This document shows, one piece after another, positions 53,843 to 63,204 of a stretch of 64,000 bases of DNA. Origin of the DNA: Saccharophagus sp. K07 (GTDB taxonomy: Bacteria; Pseudomonadota; Gammaproteobacteria; Pseudomonadales; Cellvibrionaceae); the NCBI RefSeq assembly GCF_014336955.1, contig NZ_QRAI01000008.1, positions 108,787 to 172,786 of the forward strand, given 5' to 3'. The position numbers were made by a program, and so were the translations under genes. Below the pieces are notes generated by a model that saw only the letters and a program-made list of their open reading frames with translations, ran no database searches and was not told the DNA's origin. How positions within the stretch are numbered: position 1 is the first letter of the stretch; each line of letters starts with the position of its first letter.

Positions 53843-54916
53843 ATGGAAATAGGACTTGCAGTTTTGCTTGTGGCTTTTTTGATCACCTTCGGTATGGTTA
53901 AGGTGCTACAGCCTCTAGCGTACTTGATCGATTTAGTTGATAAACCTGGAGGACGCAAACAACATGATGGCGTCATTCCTTTAATTGGTGGCATCGCTGT
54001 CTTTATTGGTATTTTTTTAACTGCCTATCTGTTTCTCGATCAGCCAACCTTCATACGCTTGTTTATGGTGGGAGGTGGCTTTATGGTGTTCCTCGGTGCG
54101 GTGGATGACCGCTACGATCTAAGTCCTCGCCTGCGTCTAGTTGGTCAAATTCTTGTTGCTTCCATATTTGTATACGGGCTCGATATATACCTCGCCAATT
54201 TTGGCAATTTGGTTGGATTGGGAAATATAGAAGTCGGCTGGGCTGGATATTTCCTCGCCATTCTATCTCTGGTTGGTGTCGTTAATGCTTTTAATATGCT
54301 GGATGGTATTGACGGATTGATTGGCTCCTTTGGGCTTATCTCCTTTATGGGGCTTGCGTACTTATTTGGCGGCGCTGGGCAAACTAATCTTGCCCTTTTA
54401 TCGATGCTGTTTATTGGCGCTGTTTCTGCGTTTCTGATTTTTAATATTTGGGGTGTTCCAAGCCGTCAGAAGCGGATCAATAAAATCTTTATGGGGGATG
54501 CCGGGAGTATGTTTCTGGGGTTGGCTTTGGGGGTGTTACTGATATACGGCTCTCAAGCGGAAATCAAAGCCTTCGACCCGGTAATTGCCATCTGGTTTGT
54601 ATTGCTGCCTATGACGGATATGTTTACCCTGATGTATCGCCGTATTCGTCGAGGTAAATCTCCCGTCGCCCCAGATAGAACCCATATCCATCACATATTG
54701 ATGCGAGCTGGGTTTAAGCCTTGGCAGGCGCTTTATATTCTGGTGCTGGTGCAAACGGTGCTTGTGCTATTTGGAATAACAGCCAGCGTATATGAATTGC
54801 CAGAATATGTTTCTTTTGCAGCAGCGCTTGGATTTGTCGGTTTTTACCAAGTGTTGATGAAGCGGTCTTGGCAGTTTATTAGGTGGAATAAGCGGCGGTT
54901 TGCAGCCGCTTCTTAA
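53843..54916 (+). CDS. wecA: Undecaprenyl-phosphate GlcNAc-1-phosphate transferase (WecA-like)
   Basis: This 357-residue polyprenol-phosphate sugar transferase has about eleven membrane helices. It transfers a sugar-1-phosphate, commonly GlcNAc, to undecaprenyl phosphate to start a repeat unit. The catalytic motifs are GAVDDRYDLSPRLRL near residue 85, NAFNMLDGIDGL near 150, IFMGDAGSMFLG near 213 and the family RTHIHHILM near 275. The sugar specificity cannot be read. GGGAG precedes the start. A terminator follows, so it is probably its own unit upstream of the wzz-wzy-wzx operon. Confidence 0.88.
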   Translation: MEIGLAVLLVAFLITFGMVKVLQPLAYLIDLVDKPGGRKQHDGVIPLIGGIAVFIGIFLTAYLFLDQPTFIRLFMVGGGFMVFLGAVDDRYDLSPRLRLVGQILVASIFVYGLDIYLANFGNLVGLGNIEVGWAGYFLAILSLVGVVNAFNMLDGIDGLIGSFGLISFMGLAYLFGGAGQTNLALLSMLFIGAVSAFLIFNIWGVPSRQKRINKIFMGDAGSMFLGLALGVLLIYGSQAEIKAFDPVIAIWFVLLPMTDMFTLMYRRIRRGKSPVAPDRTHIHHILMRAGFKPWQALYILVLVQTVLVLFGITASVYELPEYVSFAAALGFVGFYQVLMKRSWQFIRWNKRRFAAAS

Positions 54917-54941
54917 AAACGCTCGAAAGAGCGTTTTTTTT
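54915..54941 (+). terminator. Intrinsic terminator after the wecA-like gene
   Basis: A 6-bp stem (ACGCTC and GAGCGT) with a GAAA tetraloop, flanked by A5 and T8, begins at the stop codon. Confidence 0.92.
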
Positions 54942-54990
54942 GTGTTGTTGTGTTCAATTGTTGAACATTCCGAAGATCATATATTTGTAT

Positions 54991-55329
54991 ATGTCAAATA
55001 ACATCGACGAGACACGCTATCAATTGATCAGGCTTATTGAGAGGAATCCCGATATTAGCCAAAGGGAGTTGGCAAATCAGTTGGGTATTAGTGTTGGTAA
55101 GGTCAATTATTGTTTGAAGGCATTGATCAGTGTGGGCTGGATAAAGGCCGGCAATGTCGTTCGTTCTAACAATAGAATGCGCTACGCCTATGTTCTTACT
55201 CCTGCAGGTTTGCGCGAAAAAACAAAGATTGCGGCGAAGTTTCTGCAAAAAAAACAATCGCTATATGAATCTCTGAAAGAGGAGATTGCGCGTCTTAAAC
55301 TGGAATTGAAAGACGACTCTGCTGAGTAG
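54991..55329 (+). CDS. MarR-family EPS-associated transcriptional regulator
   Basis: The 112-residue protein has a winged helix-turn-helix (ETRYQLIRLIERNPDISQRE, then VGKVNYCLKALISVGWIK) and a C-terminal coiled coil (LYESLKEEIARLKLEL). It fits the TIGR04176-type regulators found in exopolysaccharide loci. I start at the ATG at 54991; upstream the frame runs into the terminator. It lies just before wzz and probably controls this locus, which is inference from position. Confidence 0.82.
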   Translation: MSNNIDETRYQLIRLIERNPDISQRELANQLGISVGKVNYCLKALISVGWIKAGNVVRSNNRMRYAYVLTPAGLREKTKIAAKFLQKKQSLYESLKEEIARLKLELKDDSAE

Positions 55330-55375
55330 TAGTTGCCTCCAAGATTAAGGTCCGCTTTGTTTCTACTGTTCGGAA

Positions 55376-55381
55376 TATAAT
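55376..55381 (+). promoter_or_regulatory. Candidate -10 element for the wzz-wzy-wzx operon
   Basis: A consensus TATAAT stands 30 bp before the wzz start, in the 82-bp gap after the MarR-like gene. The -35 region is weak (CGCTTT), so an activator may be needed. Confidence 0.35.
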
Positions 55382-55411
55382 AGCAATTTTTACAAAGATC
55401 AGAGAATTACC

Positions 55412-56374
55412 ATGAAGGAAATAAATACTTGTTCAGGGGTTAAAGGCTGGCAGGAGGCAGAAGAAATAAAAGCGAAACATTCTCGCGTCCGAGAAGGGGG
55501 GTTAATTGATCTTTCCTTATTGATAGGTCGGTTGTGGATTAACAAATGGAAGGGAGGAGGGCTTGTAATTGTTTTCTCATTGGCTGCTATGGCTTACACC
55601 TATACTCTCCCAAACACTTATAAAGTGGAAGGTATATATGCTCCTGCTCAGAATTATAGTGGGAGTAATATGTCACAGCTTAGCGGGATTGCAGCTCTGG
55701 CTGGTCTGAACATCGCAAATTCAGATAGCAACGAAATAGACCGAGGGATTGCGCTTGTTAATAGCTTTCCTTTTCTTGAAAAAATCATAACGGAAAATGG
55801 ACTGAAACCATACTTAATAGCAGTAAAGGAGTGGGATAAAAAGACGGGAGAGCTCGTTTGGGATAGAGATATATTTGACCCAATCACAAATAAGTGGGCT
55901 CTGGAGTCTCAAGAGGCTGCAGGGGAGCCATCCAATTACGAAGCATATAAACGTTTTAAAAAAATATTTAATGTATCCAGAGATGTTAAAACTGGAATGA
56001 TAACTGTCGGCGTTGAATTTTATTCTCCAGATTTGGCCGTTCAGTGGGTTGATTTAATTGTCGGGAATTTGAATAAGCATTTTCAGGAAAGAGATATTGA
56101 ACGAGCCAAACGCAATATTCTCTATTTGGAGAAAAAGATTCAGGAAACGAGCCTGTCTGGAATGCATGCCATTTTCTATTCCATGATAGAGGGGCAAACA
56201 AAAACGCTAATGCTGGCGGAAGTTGATGAAGAGTATCTTCTAGAGATGATTGTCGAGCCCCGCGCTTCTCTGGTTGCAGTCAGCCCGAATCGAGCCCTCA
56301 TAATTGCTGGAGCAGCTTCCATTGCTTTATTGCTTTTTATGGGATTTGTTTTCGTTCAAAGTGTTCGTGATTGA
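55412..56374 (+). CDS. wzz: Chain-length determinant protein (Wzz)
   Basis: The 320-residue protein has a cytoplasmic head of about 45 residues, a membrane helix (LVIVFSLAAMAYTYTLP), a large periplasmic domain beginning YKVEGIYAPAQNYSG, and a second helix near the end (ALIIAGAASIALLLFMGFVF). This is the Wzz polysaccharide co-polymerase layout that sets chain length in Wzy-dependent synthesis. The PxxP-like stretch before the second helix is present only loosely (VSPNRALI). It is first in a tight operon with wzy and wzx, and the region turns A+T-rich from here. Confidence 0.82.
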   Translation: MKEINTCSGVKGWQEAEEIKAKHSRVREGGLIDLSLLIGRLWINKWKGGGLVIVFSLAAMAYTYTLPNTYKVEGIYAPAQNYSGSNMSQLSGIAALAGLNIANSDSNEIDRGIALVNSFPFLEKIITENGLKPYLIAVKEWDKKTGELVWDRDIFDPITNKWALESQEAAGEPSNYEAYKRFKKIFNVSRDVKTGMITVGVEFYSPDLAVQWVDLIVGNLNKHFQERDIERAKRNILYLEKKIQETSLSGMHAIFYSMIEGQTKTLMLAEVDEEYLLEMIVEPRASLVAVSPNRALIIAGAASIALLLFMGFVFVQSVRD

Positions 56375-56386
56375 GTGGCCTAGACA

Positions 56387-57565
56387 ATGAAAATGAGTCA
56401 AGCGCTCGAGCATTTTTGGGCAAAAGGAGTTCTTTGCTTATTTTTTGGGGTGTCGATTCTATGCTTTATATCACCAGTCCAGACTGGACTCGATACTCAG
56501 CCTTATTATCTCATTCTCTCTTTTTTGGTTTTTATTCTTTATCATCAAACCAAATTTGATAAATGTATGGCGGCCCTCCTTCTTGTTTTGGTGTCTGGAG
56601 TCCCTCTTTATATTTTGGCGATTTGGGAGGCCAATATAAGATCTTTTATTATTTATATTTCTATATTTCCTCTTGTTTTCTCTATGTACCGGATATTTCT
56701 CTATGATGGCTGGAAAGAACGATATGTTATGTGTTTCGTGTTTTTATATTTTGGGGCTGCAATACTTCAAATAATCTATGGTAAAGACCTTTTTGGAGGG
56801 ATTCTGCAGAGCAGGACTACTGAAAATAGGGGGGTGTCCTCGCTTGCAAATGAGCCAACCCTATATGCGTTGATGTGTCTTCTGGTTGGATTGATTTGTC
56901 ATATATCTAGGTTTCCAAAACGAACAAAAATAATAATTTACGTTCTTTTGTTGTTGCAAATAGTTTTTCTGGCAAGATCATCGATGGCTTTGTTGGTTTT
57001 GGTTTTCTGGCTTTTTATGTACGTGTTAATTGTTAATCCCATTAGCGCCTTTTATTTTTTGGTTGTTGGTGCGGGCATTGCTTGGGTTGTGATAGGAATT
57101 CTGCCTGAGGACTCAAGAATTTTTTCGTTATTTAGAATAATTTTGGATTCCCCTCTGTTTTTGATTCAGAAGGATGCGAGTGTAAATGAGCGTATCGCTC
57201 ACTTGGTGCTTCCCGTGTATGCATCTTTTGATAATTATCTTTTTCCCCAAGGGTTCTCCTCATTTTCAAATGTTTTGGGTCGGAGAGATGAGCTATTTGG
57301 TGGGGTTTTTTTTTGGGGGCCTAACACTAATAAAATTATGTCCGGATTTGGAGCTGTTTTATGGGAGATGGGGGTGGTTGGTTTGGCTGTCTTGTTTTGT
57401 TTTGCGTGGAGTTGTTTAAGTGCAGCTCATCTTCAGGTTAGAGATCGCCTATTTCTGCTTGCGGCATCGCTATCACTTATGTTTACAGCTATTCCCATAA
57501 TTAATCCGGTATTCTGCGCGCTTTGGGGGGCTATTGAAGCTGACAAAATAAGATATGAAAGATAA
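56387..57565 (+). CDS. wzy: O-antigen/EPS repeat-unit polymerase (Wzy-like)
   Basis: The 392-residue protein is strongly hydrophobic, with about ten membrane helices and a periplasmic loop near residues 240-320. Such proteins diverge greatly in sequence and are recognised by topology and position between wzz and wzx. It would join undecaprenyl-linked repeat units outside the inner membrane. A recognisable local stretch is GVSSLANEPTLYALM near residue 145, of the type seen in O-antigen ligase/polymerase proteins. The gene is A+T-rich and overlaps wzx by 11 nt. Confidence 0.7.
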   Translation: MKMSQALEHFWAKGVLCLFFGVSILCFISPVQTGLDTQPYYLILSFLVFILYHQTKFDKCMAALLLVLVSGVPLYILAIWEANIRSFIIYISIFPLVFSMYRIFLYDGWKERYVMCFVFLYFGAAILQIIYGKDLFGGILQSRTTENRGVSSLANEPTLYALMCLLVGLICHISRFPKRTKIIIYVLLLLQIVFLARSSMALLVLVFWLFMYVLIVNPISAFYFLVVGAGIAWVVIGILPEDSRIFSLFRIILDSPLFLIQKDASVNERIAHLVLPVYASFDNYLFPQGFSSFSNVLGRRDELFGGVFFWGPNTNKIMSGFGAVLWEMGVVGLAVLFCFAWSCLSAAHLQVRDRLFLLAASLSLMFTAIPIINPVFCALWGAIEADKIRYER

Positions 57566-58718
57566 AATTTTGATGTTTTTTGGTTTTATATTGTCCTCAA
57601 TTGCGTATTTGATTTTTGTAAAGATAGTTTCGCAAAACTCATCTCCTGAATTTTGGGGGCAATTTCTTCTTGATATTGGGCTTGCCACAATTTTAAGTGT
57701 AGCGAGTTTTGAGTGGATAAAAAATTATTATTCAAGATTTTTTATAAAAAAAATAGAGGGAAAAATTGCAACTTGTGTAATTGCATTTTCTCTATTGGCA
57801 TTATTGATGGCAGGTATCTTTGGGTATTGGAATCTATGTGTTCTAATCATTTCTATATCGATTTATAATATTTTTTTGCAGTGGCTAAGATGTCGGGGAA
57901 AGGGAAAGAGAATGGCATTATTTGTCCTTTTCCGGTGGGGTATGTTGATTATGGGAACTTTGGGAATATTGCATGCAGGAAGGCATGAGTTGCTTTATCC
58001 GCACTTTTTAATTTCGGCGCTGGTGAGCGTGTTGTTTTTTTTGCCTTGGGGGCAAGTGCATCTTATGGTGGTTAAGCCGAAAGAATGTTGGGAGATGATA
58101 AAGTATGGCGGCGGTATCTCGGTTTCAACGCTTGCCTCGACATCTGTTGTAATGTCCGATCGGGTATTATTGTCTGCTGCATTTGGTGCAGGTGCCGTAG
58201 CATCTTATTCGTCGACTTTTGATCTCGTCCAAAAAGCGGTGCTTATGCCATTTATGGTATACAACTTTATTTTCTTTCCAAAATTCGTTTCTTTCGGAAA
58301 GTGGGAGTATCCAAGGTTAAATATAGTATGGGTTGTCGCCATTTTATTGATATGTTCTTCATCGCTTATATTTCTGCCTAAAATCTTTACTGCGTTTTTT
58401 CCTGCTATTTATGATGAATCTCTTTACGATGTGTTGAAGTTGTGTTGTTTTATTGTTTTGTTTCAGGCTTATAAGGCATTCTATTTGGATCACTATTACA
58501 TGATAAAAAAGAGGAGTGCCATGATATTAACTCTGGCAATATCTCTATTATCAATATACGGAATTTTATTGTTTTTTTGTGGAATTGCTACGCCGATTGA
58601 TATCTATTTTTACATGTTGTATTCATACGTGATTATATGTCTTGTTAGTCTAATTTTTATTTGTTTAAAAGGGGGCAGAGTGCAATTTTTCACTCATTCC
58701 CTCCATTTTTATTGTTGA
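57555..58718 (+). CDS. wzx: Polysaccharide flippase (Wzx-like)
   Basis: This 387-residue membrane protein has about eleven to twelve helices and the polysaccharide-transporter fold, with patterns such as SSPEFWGQFLLDIGLATIL near residue 28 and GGISVSTLASTSVVMSDRVLLS near 180. It would flip the lipid-linked repeat unit across the inner membrane. The protein is a little shorter than most Wzx proteins (410-480). Its reading frame begins 11 nt before the wzy stop, so translation is probably coupled. Confidence 0.75.
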   Translation: MKDKILMFFGFILSSIAYLIFVKIVSQNSSPEFWGQFLLDIGLATILSVASFEWIKNYYSRFFIKKIEGKIATCVIAFSLLALLMAGIFGYWNLCVLIISISIYNIFLQWLRCRGKGKRMALFVLFRWGMLIMGTLGILHAGRHELLYPHFLISALVSVLFFLPWGQVHLMVVKPKECWEMIKYGGGISVSTLASTSVVMSDRVLLSAAFGAGAVASYSSTFDLVQKAVLMPFMVYNFIFFPKFVSFGKWEYPRLNIVWVVAILLICSSSLIFLPKIFTAFFPAIYDESLYDVLKLCCFIVLFQAYKAFYLDHYYMIKKRSAMILTLAISLLSIYGILLFFCGIATPIDIYFYMLYSYVIICLVSLIFICLKGGRVQFFTHSLHFYC

Positions 58719-58754
58719 TTTTGTTGGGTGCTTTTTTGCTATAAGAGCCTTGTG

Positions 58755-59801
58755 ATGATTCTGAGAATAGTAAGTAATAATTTGAAGGGGGGTGCTCGCC
58801 GTTATTGCTATATTTTAAATCGAGCACTGCAAGATAGCGGTAGAAAAACTGCAACTTTTATTCCGAGGGCTCCCTCTGCCGATCCATTTTCTGATGCGGA
58901 ACTGGTGCCGTTTGAATATCATAACACCCGATCGTTCCTTAAATTGCTTCTGTATGCATATCGCAATCGTACTAAGATTACTTTGATCCACTCTCATTTG
59001 AGAATGGCTAATATTTATGGGTTTATAATTTCATTGATTATTGGAAAGCCTTTGGTCATAACTTGCCATGGCCCTGATCCGAAGAAAAAAACTATTAGAG
59101 AGAGTTTTTTAATTTTTCTAAATAAATGCGCTGTTAAAAGGGCGAAAAGAATAATTCATATTAGCGAGTTCGTTAAACAAAACTTTCTGGAATATCATTC
59201 AATACTGGAATCAGATAAGCATGTTGTTATATACAATGGGTCTGATGATTTGGGTGTCAAATGTCGTGAACCATCTACTGTTTTGAAAATTGTAGTTGTG
59301 GGAGAGCTCACAGAAAGAAAAGGAATTCCTCGCCTTATCCAGGAATTGGAAAAGCTTGAGAAAGAGGGTGTAAAAAAAAGCATCGAGTTTCATATTTACG
59401 GGGAAGGAATCTATAAAAATGATCTCATAAAGCTCTCCAGGAAGGTTAAAAATTATAAGGTGAATGTGCATGGTTACGAAGATGATCTTGGAAAGATATA
59501 TCATAATGCGGATTTGCACCTGATTTTGGCGATAAACGAAGGATTTGGTCGTGTTGTAACAGAAGCAATGAGTGCTGGGGTTCCAACAATCGCGTATAGA
59601 TCAGGAGCTTTCCCTGAATTAATTCGTCATAAAGTCACTGGATATCTTCTCGGTGACGAGCCTTTAAGTGATGCTATTTCGTTTTTTAGTGACTCTAATA
59701 TTTTGAGTGCGATTAGCCATCATTGTCGGTTGGAATTTGAAGATAGATTTTCCTCAATTGCGTTTTCTATCAATACTATACGTGCAATAAGTAGTTTATG
59801 A
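58755..59801 (+). CDS. GT4-family glycosyltransferase
   Basis: This 348-residue GT-B protein has an N-terminal acceptor domain and a C-terminal nucleotide-sugar domain. The opening RIVSNNLKGGARRYCYIL is followed by LVITCHGPDPKKK near residue 104, VVVGELTERKGIPRLI near 183, and the EX7E motif EGFGRVVTEAMSAGVP near 262. Donor and acceptor are unknown. I choose the ATG at 58755 because the protein then opens directly on the GT-B fold. It overlaps the next gene by 4 nt. Confidence 0.83.
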   Translation: MILRIVSNNLKGGARRYCYILNRALQDSGRKTATFIPRAPSADPFSDAELVPFEYHNTRSFLKLLLYAYRNRTKITLIHSHLRMANIYGFIISLIIGKPLVITCHGPDPKKKTIRESFLIFLNKCAVKRAKRIIHISEFVKQNFLEYHSILESDKHVVIYNGSDDLGVKCREPSTVLKIVVVGELTERKGIPRLIQELEKLEKEGVKKSIEFHIYGEGIYKNDLIKLSRKVKNYKVNVHGYEDDLGKIYHNADLHLILAINEGFGRVVTEAMSAGVPTIAYRSGAFPELIRHKVTGYLLGDEPLSDAISFFSDSNILSAISHHCRLEFEDRFSSIAFSINTIRAISSL

Positions 59802-60988
59802 ATATTCAAAAACTGGTTGTGGTAACTAATGTCTTTGGTCCGTTAAATCTCGGTGACTTTGAGTTATTTAGTGCACTTGTAGAAAAGGTACATAAGTGTT
59901 CTGATCGGGTCAGCTTGTCCGCTATTGCAAGGGATCCCGAATTGAGTAAAGGGTTCTTTCCTAGAGTGGCTTTTTATGAGCAGCTTGGCAAAGCCGAAGG
60001 CGCCGGCTTAAGACTCTTGAGGCTGTCTGCATCACTTTTATTTGTTAAATGGAAGTTTCCTGCTCGGGTGCTGTTGCCCAAAGCTCAGTATGATGGATTA
60101 GTCGAGCTAACGAAAGCGGACTTGGTTATGGGATGTCCAGGAGGTTTTCTAGAGGATTCTTCTTGTTCTTTTTATTCTCACTTAATTCAGGTTTTTTTAG
60201 CTAAAAAGTTGGCAAAAAAATACATGCTCGCACCCATGTCTATAGGGCCGGTAAGAAATCGTATTAATAAATTTTTATTGTTAAAAGTGTTAAAGGGGAT
60301 AGACGCGATATATGTTCGGGAAAGAACTAGTCTGCGATTGTGCGAATCTCTTGGGGTTGAGTGCAAATTGAGCAACGATCTGGCATTTGATAAGTTTCAG
60401 AATAGTGTTGATTCGGTAGCGTCTTCTTCAAGTTATTTTTGTATGACGATTATTGACTGGAGTTTCCCTAGTGCTCCTGATGTTGCATCCGCAAGGAAGG
60501 CATATTTAGATGCTCTATCCCGTACAGCAGTGTATGTTTCGAGGAATTTTGGCTTGTCCTTAAAGATAATCGTCCAAGTGGCGAGCGATATGCCGGCAAT
60601 AAAGGATTTTTGTGCTCTATTAGATGGACAAGGAGTTGATTATTGCTTGGTGACAGATGATCTAACCCCTGACAATATGATGAATTTAATATCTAAAGCT
60701 AGATTGGTCATTGCATCAAGGTTTCATAGTGCGATTTTTGCTTTAAATGTCGGAACCCCTGTTATCGCAATCAGTTATTTGCCTAAAACCACAGGGATGC
60801 TGGATCTTTATGATGCAAAGGAATTATATGTAGATATCGAAACTGTAACTTCTGATAGACTTATAAATATTGCGCAAAGATTTCTTCTGAATCCTGGGGA
60901 ATTTCTTATAATTAGGAGTAAGTTTGCAAAGAGATTAACGGAGGTGGGTAGCGTTTTTGTTAATGATTTGGAGCGTGTTTTGTCATGA
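59798..60988 (+). CDS. Polysaccharide pyruvyl transferase-family protein
   Basis: The 396-residue protein resembles the WcaK/CsaB-type pyruvyl transferase family: NVFGPLNLGDFELFSALVEK at the N-terminus, KADLVMGCPGGFLEDSSC near residue 110, APMSIGPVRN near 145 and ASRFHSAIFALNVGTPVIAI near 307. Members add a pyruvyl ketal, from phosphoenolpyruvate, to a sugar, giving the polymer negative charge. Overlaps of 4 nt with both neighbours place it inside the glycosyltransferase operon. Acceptor sugar unknown. Confidence 0.8.
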   Translation: MNIQKLVVVTNVFGPLNLGDFELFSALVEKVHKCSDRVSLSAIARDPELSKGFFPRVAFYEQLGKAEGAGLRLLRLSASLLFVKWKFPARVLLPKAQYDGLVELTKADLVMGCPGGFLEDSSCSFYSHLIQVFLAKKLAKKYMLAPMSIGPVRNRINKFLLLKVLKGIDAIYVRERTSLRLCESLGVECKLSNDLAFDKFQNSVDSVASSSSYFCMTIIDWSFPSAPDVASARKAYLDALSRTAVYVSRNFGLSLKIIVQVASDMPAIKDFCALLDGQGVDYCLVTDDLTPDNMMNLISKARLVIASRFHSAIFALNVGTPVIAISYLPKTTGMLDLYDAKELYVDIETVTSDRLINIAQRFLLNPGEFLIIRSKFAKRLTEVGSVFVNDLERVLS

Positions 60989-62088
60989 TCTTGGCTATAG
61001 GTCCTTTGCCGCCTCCTGTCACGGGGCAGGCAAAAGCGTTTGAAGCGTATGTTTTGGGGACGCAAAAAAAGTGTCATGTAATTGACATAAATTATGAAGG
61101 TTTTGGCCATTATAAAAAAATTTTTAAAGCAACCAAATATTTGGTTCGGCTTTTGCTTTTGGTTTTTGGAAAAGAATTTTCCGTTCTTTATATCACAAAT
61201 TCAAGGACAGTGTCGGGTTCTTTAAGGGATATAGCAGCAATCTTGCTTTTTAAATTGGGAGCAAGAAAAAGAAGTGTTGTTGTTCATCTGCACGGCTCTG
61301 ATTTTTCGGATTTTTATTCTTCTCAAAAAGGGTTTTTCAGATTTTTATTGAGGTGTGCGTACGATAAGGTTGATTTCGGCATTGTATTAACTAAAGGCAT
61401 GGTTGAGCAATTTGAGCATTTTCCAAAAATAAAGGTTTTTGTTGTTTCTAATTATTGTGAGGATTTTCTGCCGATTGGTTTTAGTATTGATGAAAAAATT
61501 TCAAATATTGAGGCGGCCCAAGAAATTAATGTTTTGTATATGTCAAACTGCATTAAATCGAAAGGACTTTGTGAGCTGGTTGAAGCGGTCGTTGCTTTTA
61601 ATGAGGTTGCATTAAATGATGGTTTTAGGCCGATTGTTCTGAATATTGCGGGCCTTCCTATGGCCGATGAATATGCTACCGAAGAAGAAATGAGATCTTT
61701 TTTGAGCTTATTTAATAGTGAATATATTAGGTATCATGGATTTGTAGAGGGGCGAGCAAAGGCTGAATTATATATGGATGCGCATGTGGTGGCTTTGCCA
61801 ACTTATTATAAATCGGAAGCTCAGCCCCTTTGTCTCATTGAGGGTGCTTATGCAGGTAATGCATTGTTGGTATCTCGTCACAACTACAATGAGGAAATGT
61901 TGAAGGTTTTGGATGGAGTCTTGATTGATAAGCGATCTGTATCTTCGATTGTTGAGGCATTTCAGGAGTTACAAGATGTTGGTCGTTTATCATCGATCTG
62001 CCGTGTCAATTATCATCGAGCGCGCGCAAATTTTTCAAAAATTAAATACATCGAAAGCATCGACGATGTCGTAGGAATTGGAATATGA
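60985..62088 (+). CDS. GT4-family glycosyltransferase (second)
   Basis: This 367-residue GT-B enzyme opens with the loop [20 protein letters not shown], typical of GT4 enzymes that recognise a lipid-linked acceptor. [14 protein letters not shown] is near residue 92. The C-terminal half has the pattern [20 protein letters not shown] near 270, where a typical EX7E motif is present as EAQPLCLIE. It overlaps gmd by 4 nt. Base composition is A+T-rich, like its neighbours. Confidence 0.82.
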   Translation: MILAIGPLPPPVTGQAKAFEAYVLGTQKKCHVIDINYEGFGHYKKIFKATKYLVRLLLLVFGKEFSVLYITNSRTVSGSLRDIAAILLFKLGARKRSVVVHLHGSDFSDFYSSQKGFFRFLLRCAYDKVDFGIVLTKGMVEQFEHFPKIKVFVVSNYCEDFLPIGFSIDEKISNIEAAQEINVLYMSNCIKSKGLCELVEAVVAFNEVALNDGFRPIVLNIAGLPMADEYATEEEMRSFLSLFNSEYIRYHGFVEGRAKAELYMDAHVVALPTYYKSEAQPLCLIEGAYAGNALLVSRHNYNEEMLKVLDGVLIDKRSVSSIVEAFQELQDVGRLSSICRVNYHRARANFSKIKYIESIDDVVGIGI

Positions 62089-63203
62089 AAAAGGCAATTA
62101 TTACGGGTATAACAGGTCAAGATGGCTCATATTTGGCAGAGTTTCTGTTGTCCAAAGGTTATGAAGTCCATGGCATAAAACGTCGAGCGTCGCTTTTCAA
62201 CACTGAGCGTGTTGACCATATTTATCAAGACCCTCATGAGGTTAACCCTCGGTTTTACCTGCATTATGGCGATCTAACGGACACGTCAAATCTTACTCGT
62301 ATTTTGCGTGAAGTTCAGCCTGACGAAGTTTACAACTTGGGCGCTCAATCTCATGTGGCTGTATCTTTTGAGTCTCCAGAATACACTGCCGATGTTGATG
62401 CGATTGGTACGCTGAGATTGCTCGAGGCTATTCGCTTTTTGGAGCTTGAAAAGAAAACGAGATTTTATCAAGCATCAACTTCTGAATTGTATGGGTTGGT
62501 TCAGGAGATTCCTCAAAAAGAAACCACACCATTTTATCCACGCTCTCCTTATGCGGTGGCCAAGCTCTATGCTTATTGGATTACTGTAAACTATCGGGAG
62601 AGTTATGGAATCTACGCCTGTAACGGAATTTTATTTAATCATGAGTCTCCTCGTCGCGGTGAAACTTTCGTAACGCGAAAAATCACGCGTGGCATCGCGA
62701 ATATTGCGCATGGTCTGGAAAAATGTCTATATCTTGGAAATCTAGATGCTTTACGTGATTGGGGGCATGCAAAAGATTATGTGCGTATGCAATGGATGAT
62801 GTTGCAGCAGGAAAAACCTGAAGATTATGTTATTGCAACCGGAAAGCAAATCTCGGTTAGAGAGTTTGTTCGTATGGCGGCTAGGGAAGCCGGAATTGCG
62901 CTAGAGTTCTCAGGTGAGGGGGTTCAGGAAATTGCTACGGTTATTGAAGTTGATAACTTGATTTCGCCAAAAGTTAAGATTGGCGACGTAATTGTGCGAG
63001 TAGATCCAAGATATTTTCGTCCGGCCGAAGTAGAAACTTTGTTGGGGGACCCTTCGAAGGCCAAAGCTCTGTTGGGGTGGGAGCCGGAAATTACTGTTGA
63101 GGAGATGTGTTCAGAGATGGTGCTTTCTGATCTTGAAAAAGCAAAGAGACACGCATTGTTGAAGTCTCATGGGTTTGATGTCGCTGTCGCGCGGGAGAAT
63201 TAA
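62085..63203 (+). CDS. gmd: GDP-mannose 4,6-dehydratase
   Basis: This 372-residue short-chain dehydrogenase/reductase converts GDP-mannose to GDP-4-keto-6-deoxymannose. The NADP loop is [15 protein letters not shown] near residue 8, followed by [20 protein letters not shown]. The catalytic Thr-Ser-Glu and Tyr-Lys appear as QASTSELYG near 128 and [12 protein letters not shown] near 153. The product is the branch point to GDP-fucose (by Fcl) or to GDP-rhamnose and others. It overlaps the upstream glycosyltransferase by 4 nt and stops 1 bp before fcl. Confidence 0.96.
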   Translation: MKKAIITGITGQDGSYLAEFLLSKGYEVHGIKRRASLFNTERVDHIYQDPHEVNPRFYLHYGDLTDTSNLTRILREVQPDEVYNLGAQSHVAVSFESPEYTADVDAIGTLRLLEAIRFLELEKKTRFYQASTSELYGLVQEIPQKETTPFYPRSPYAVAKLYAYWITVNYRESYGIYACNGILFNHESPRRGETFVTRKITRGIANIAHGLEKCLYLGNLDALRDWGHAKDYVRMQWMMLQQEKPEDYVIATGKQISVREFVRMAAREAGIALEFSGEGVQEIATVIEVDNLISPKVKIGDVIVRVDPRYFRPAEVETLLGDPSKAKALLGWEPEITVEEMCSEMVLSDLEKAKRHALLKSHGFDVAVAREN

Positions 63204-63204
63204 A

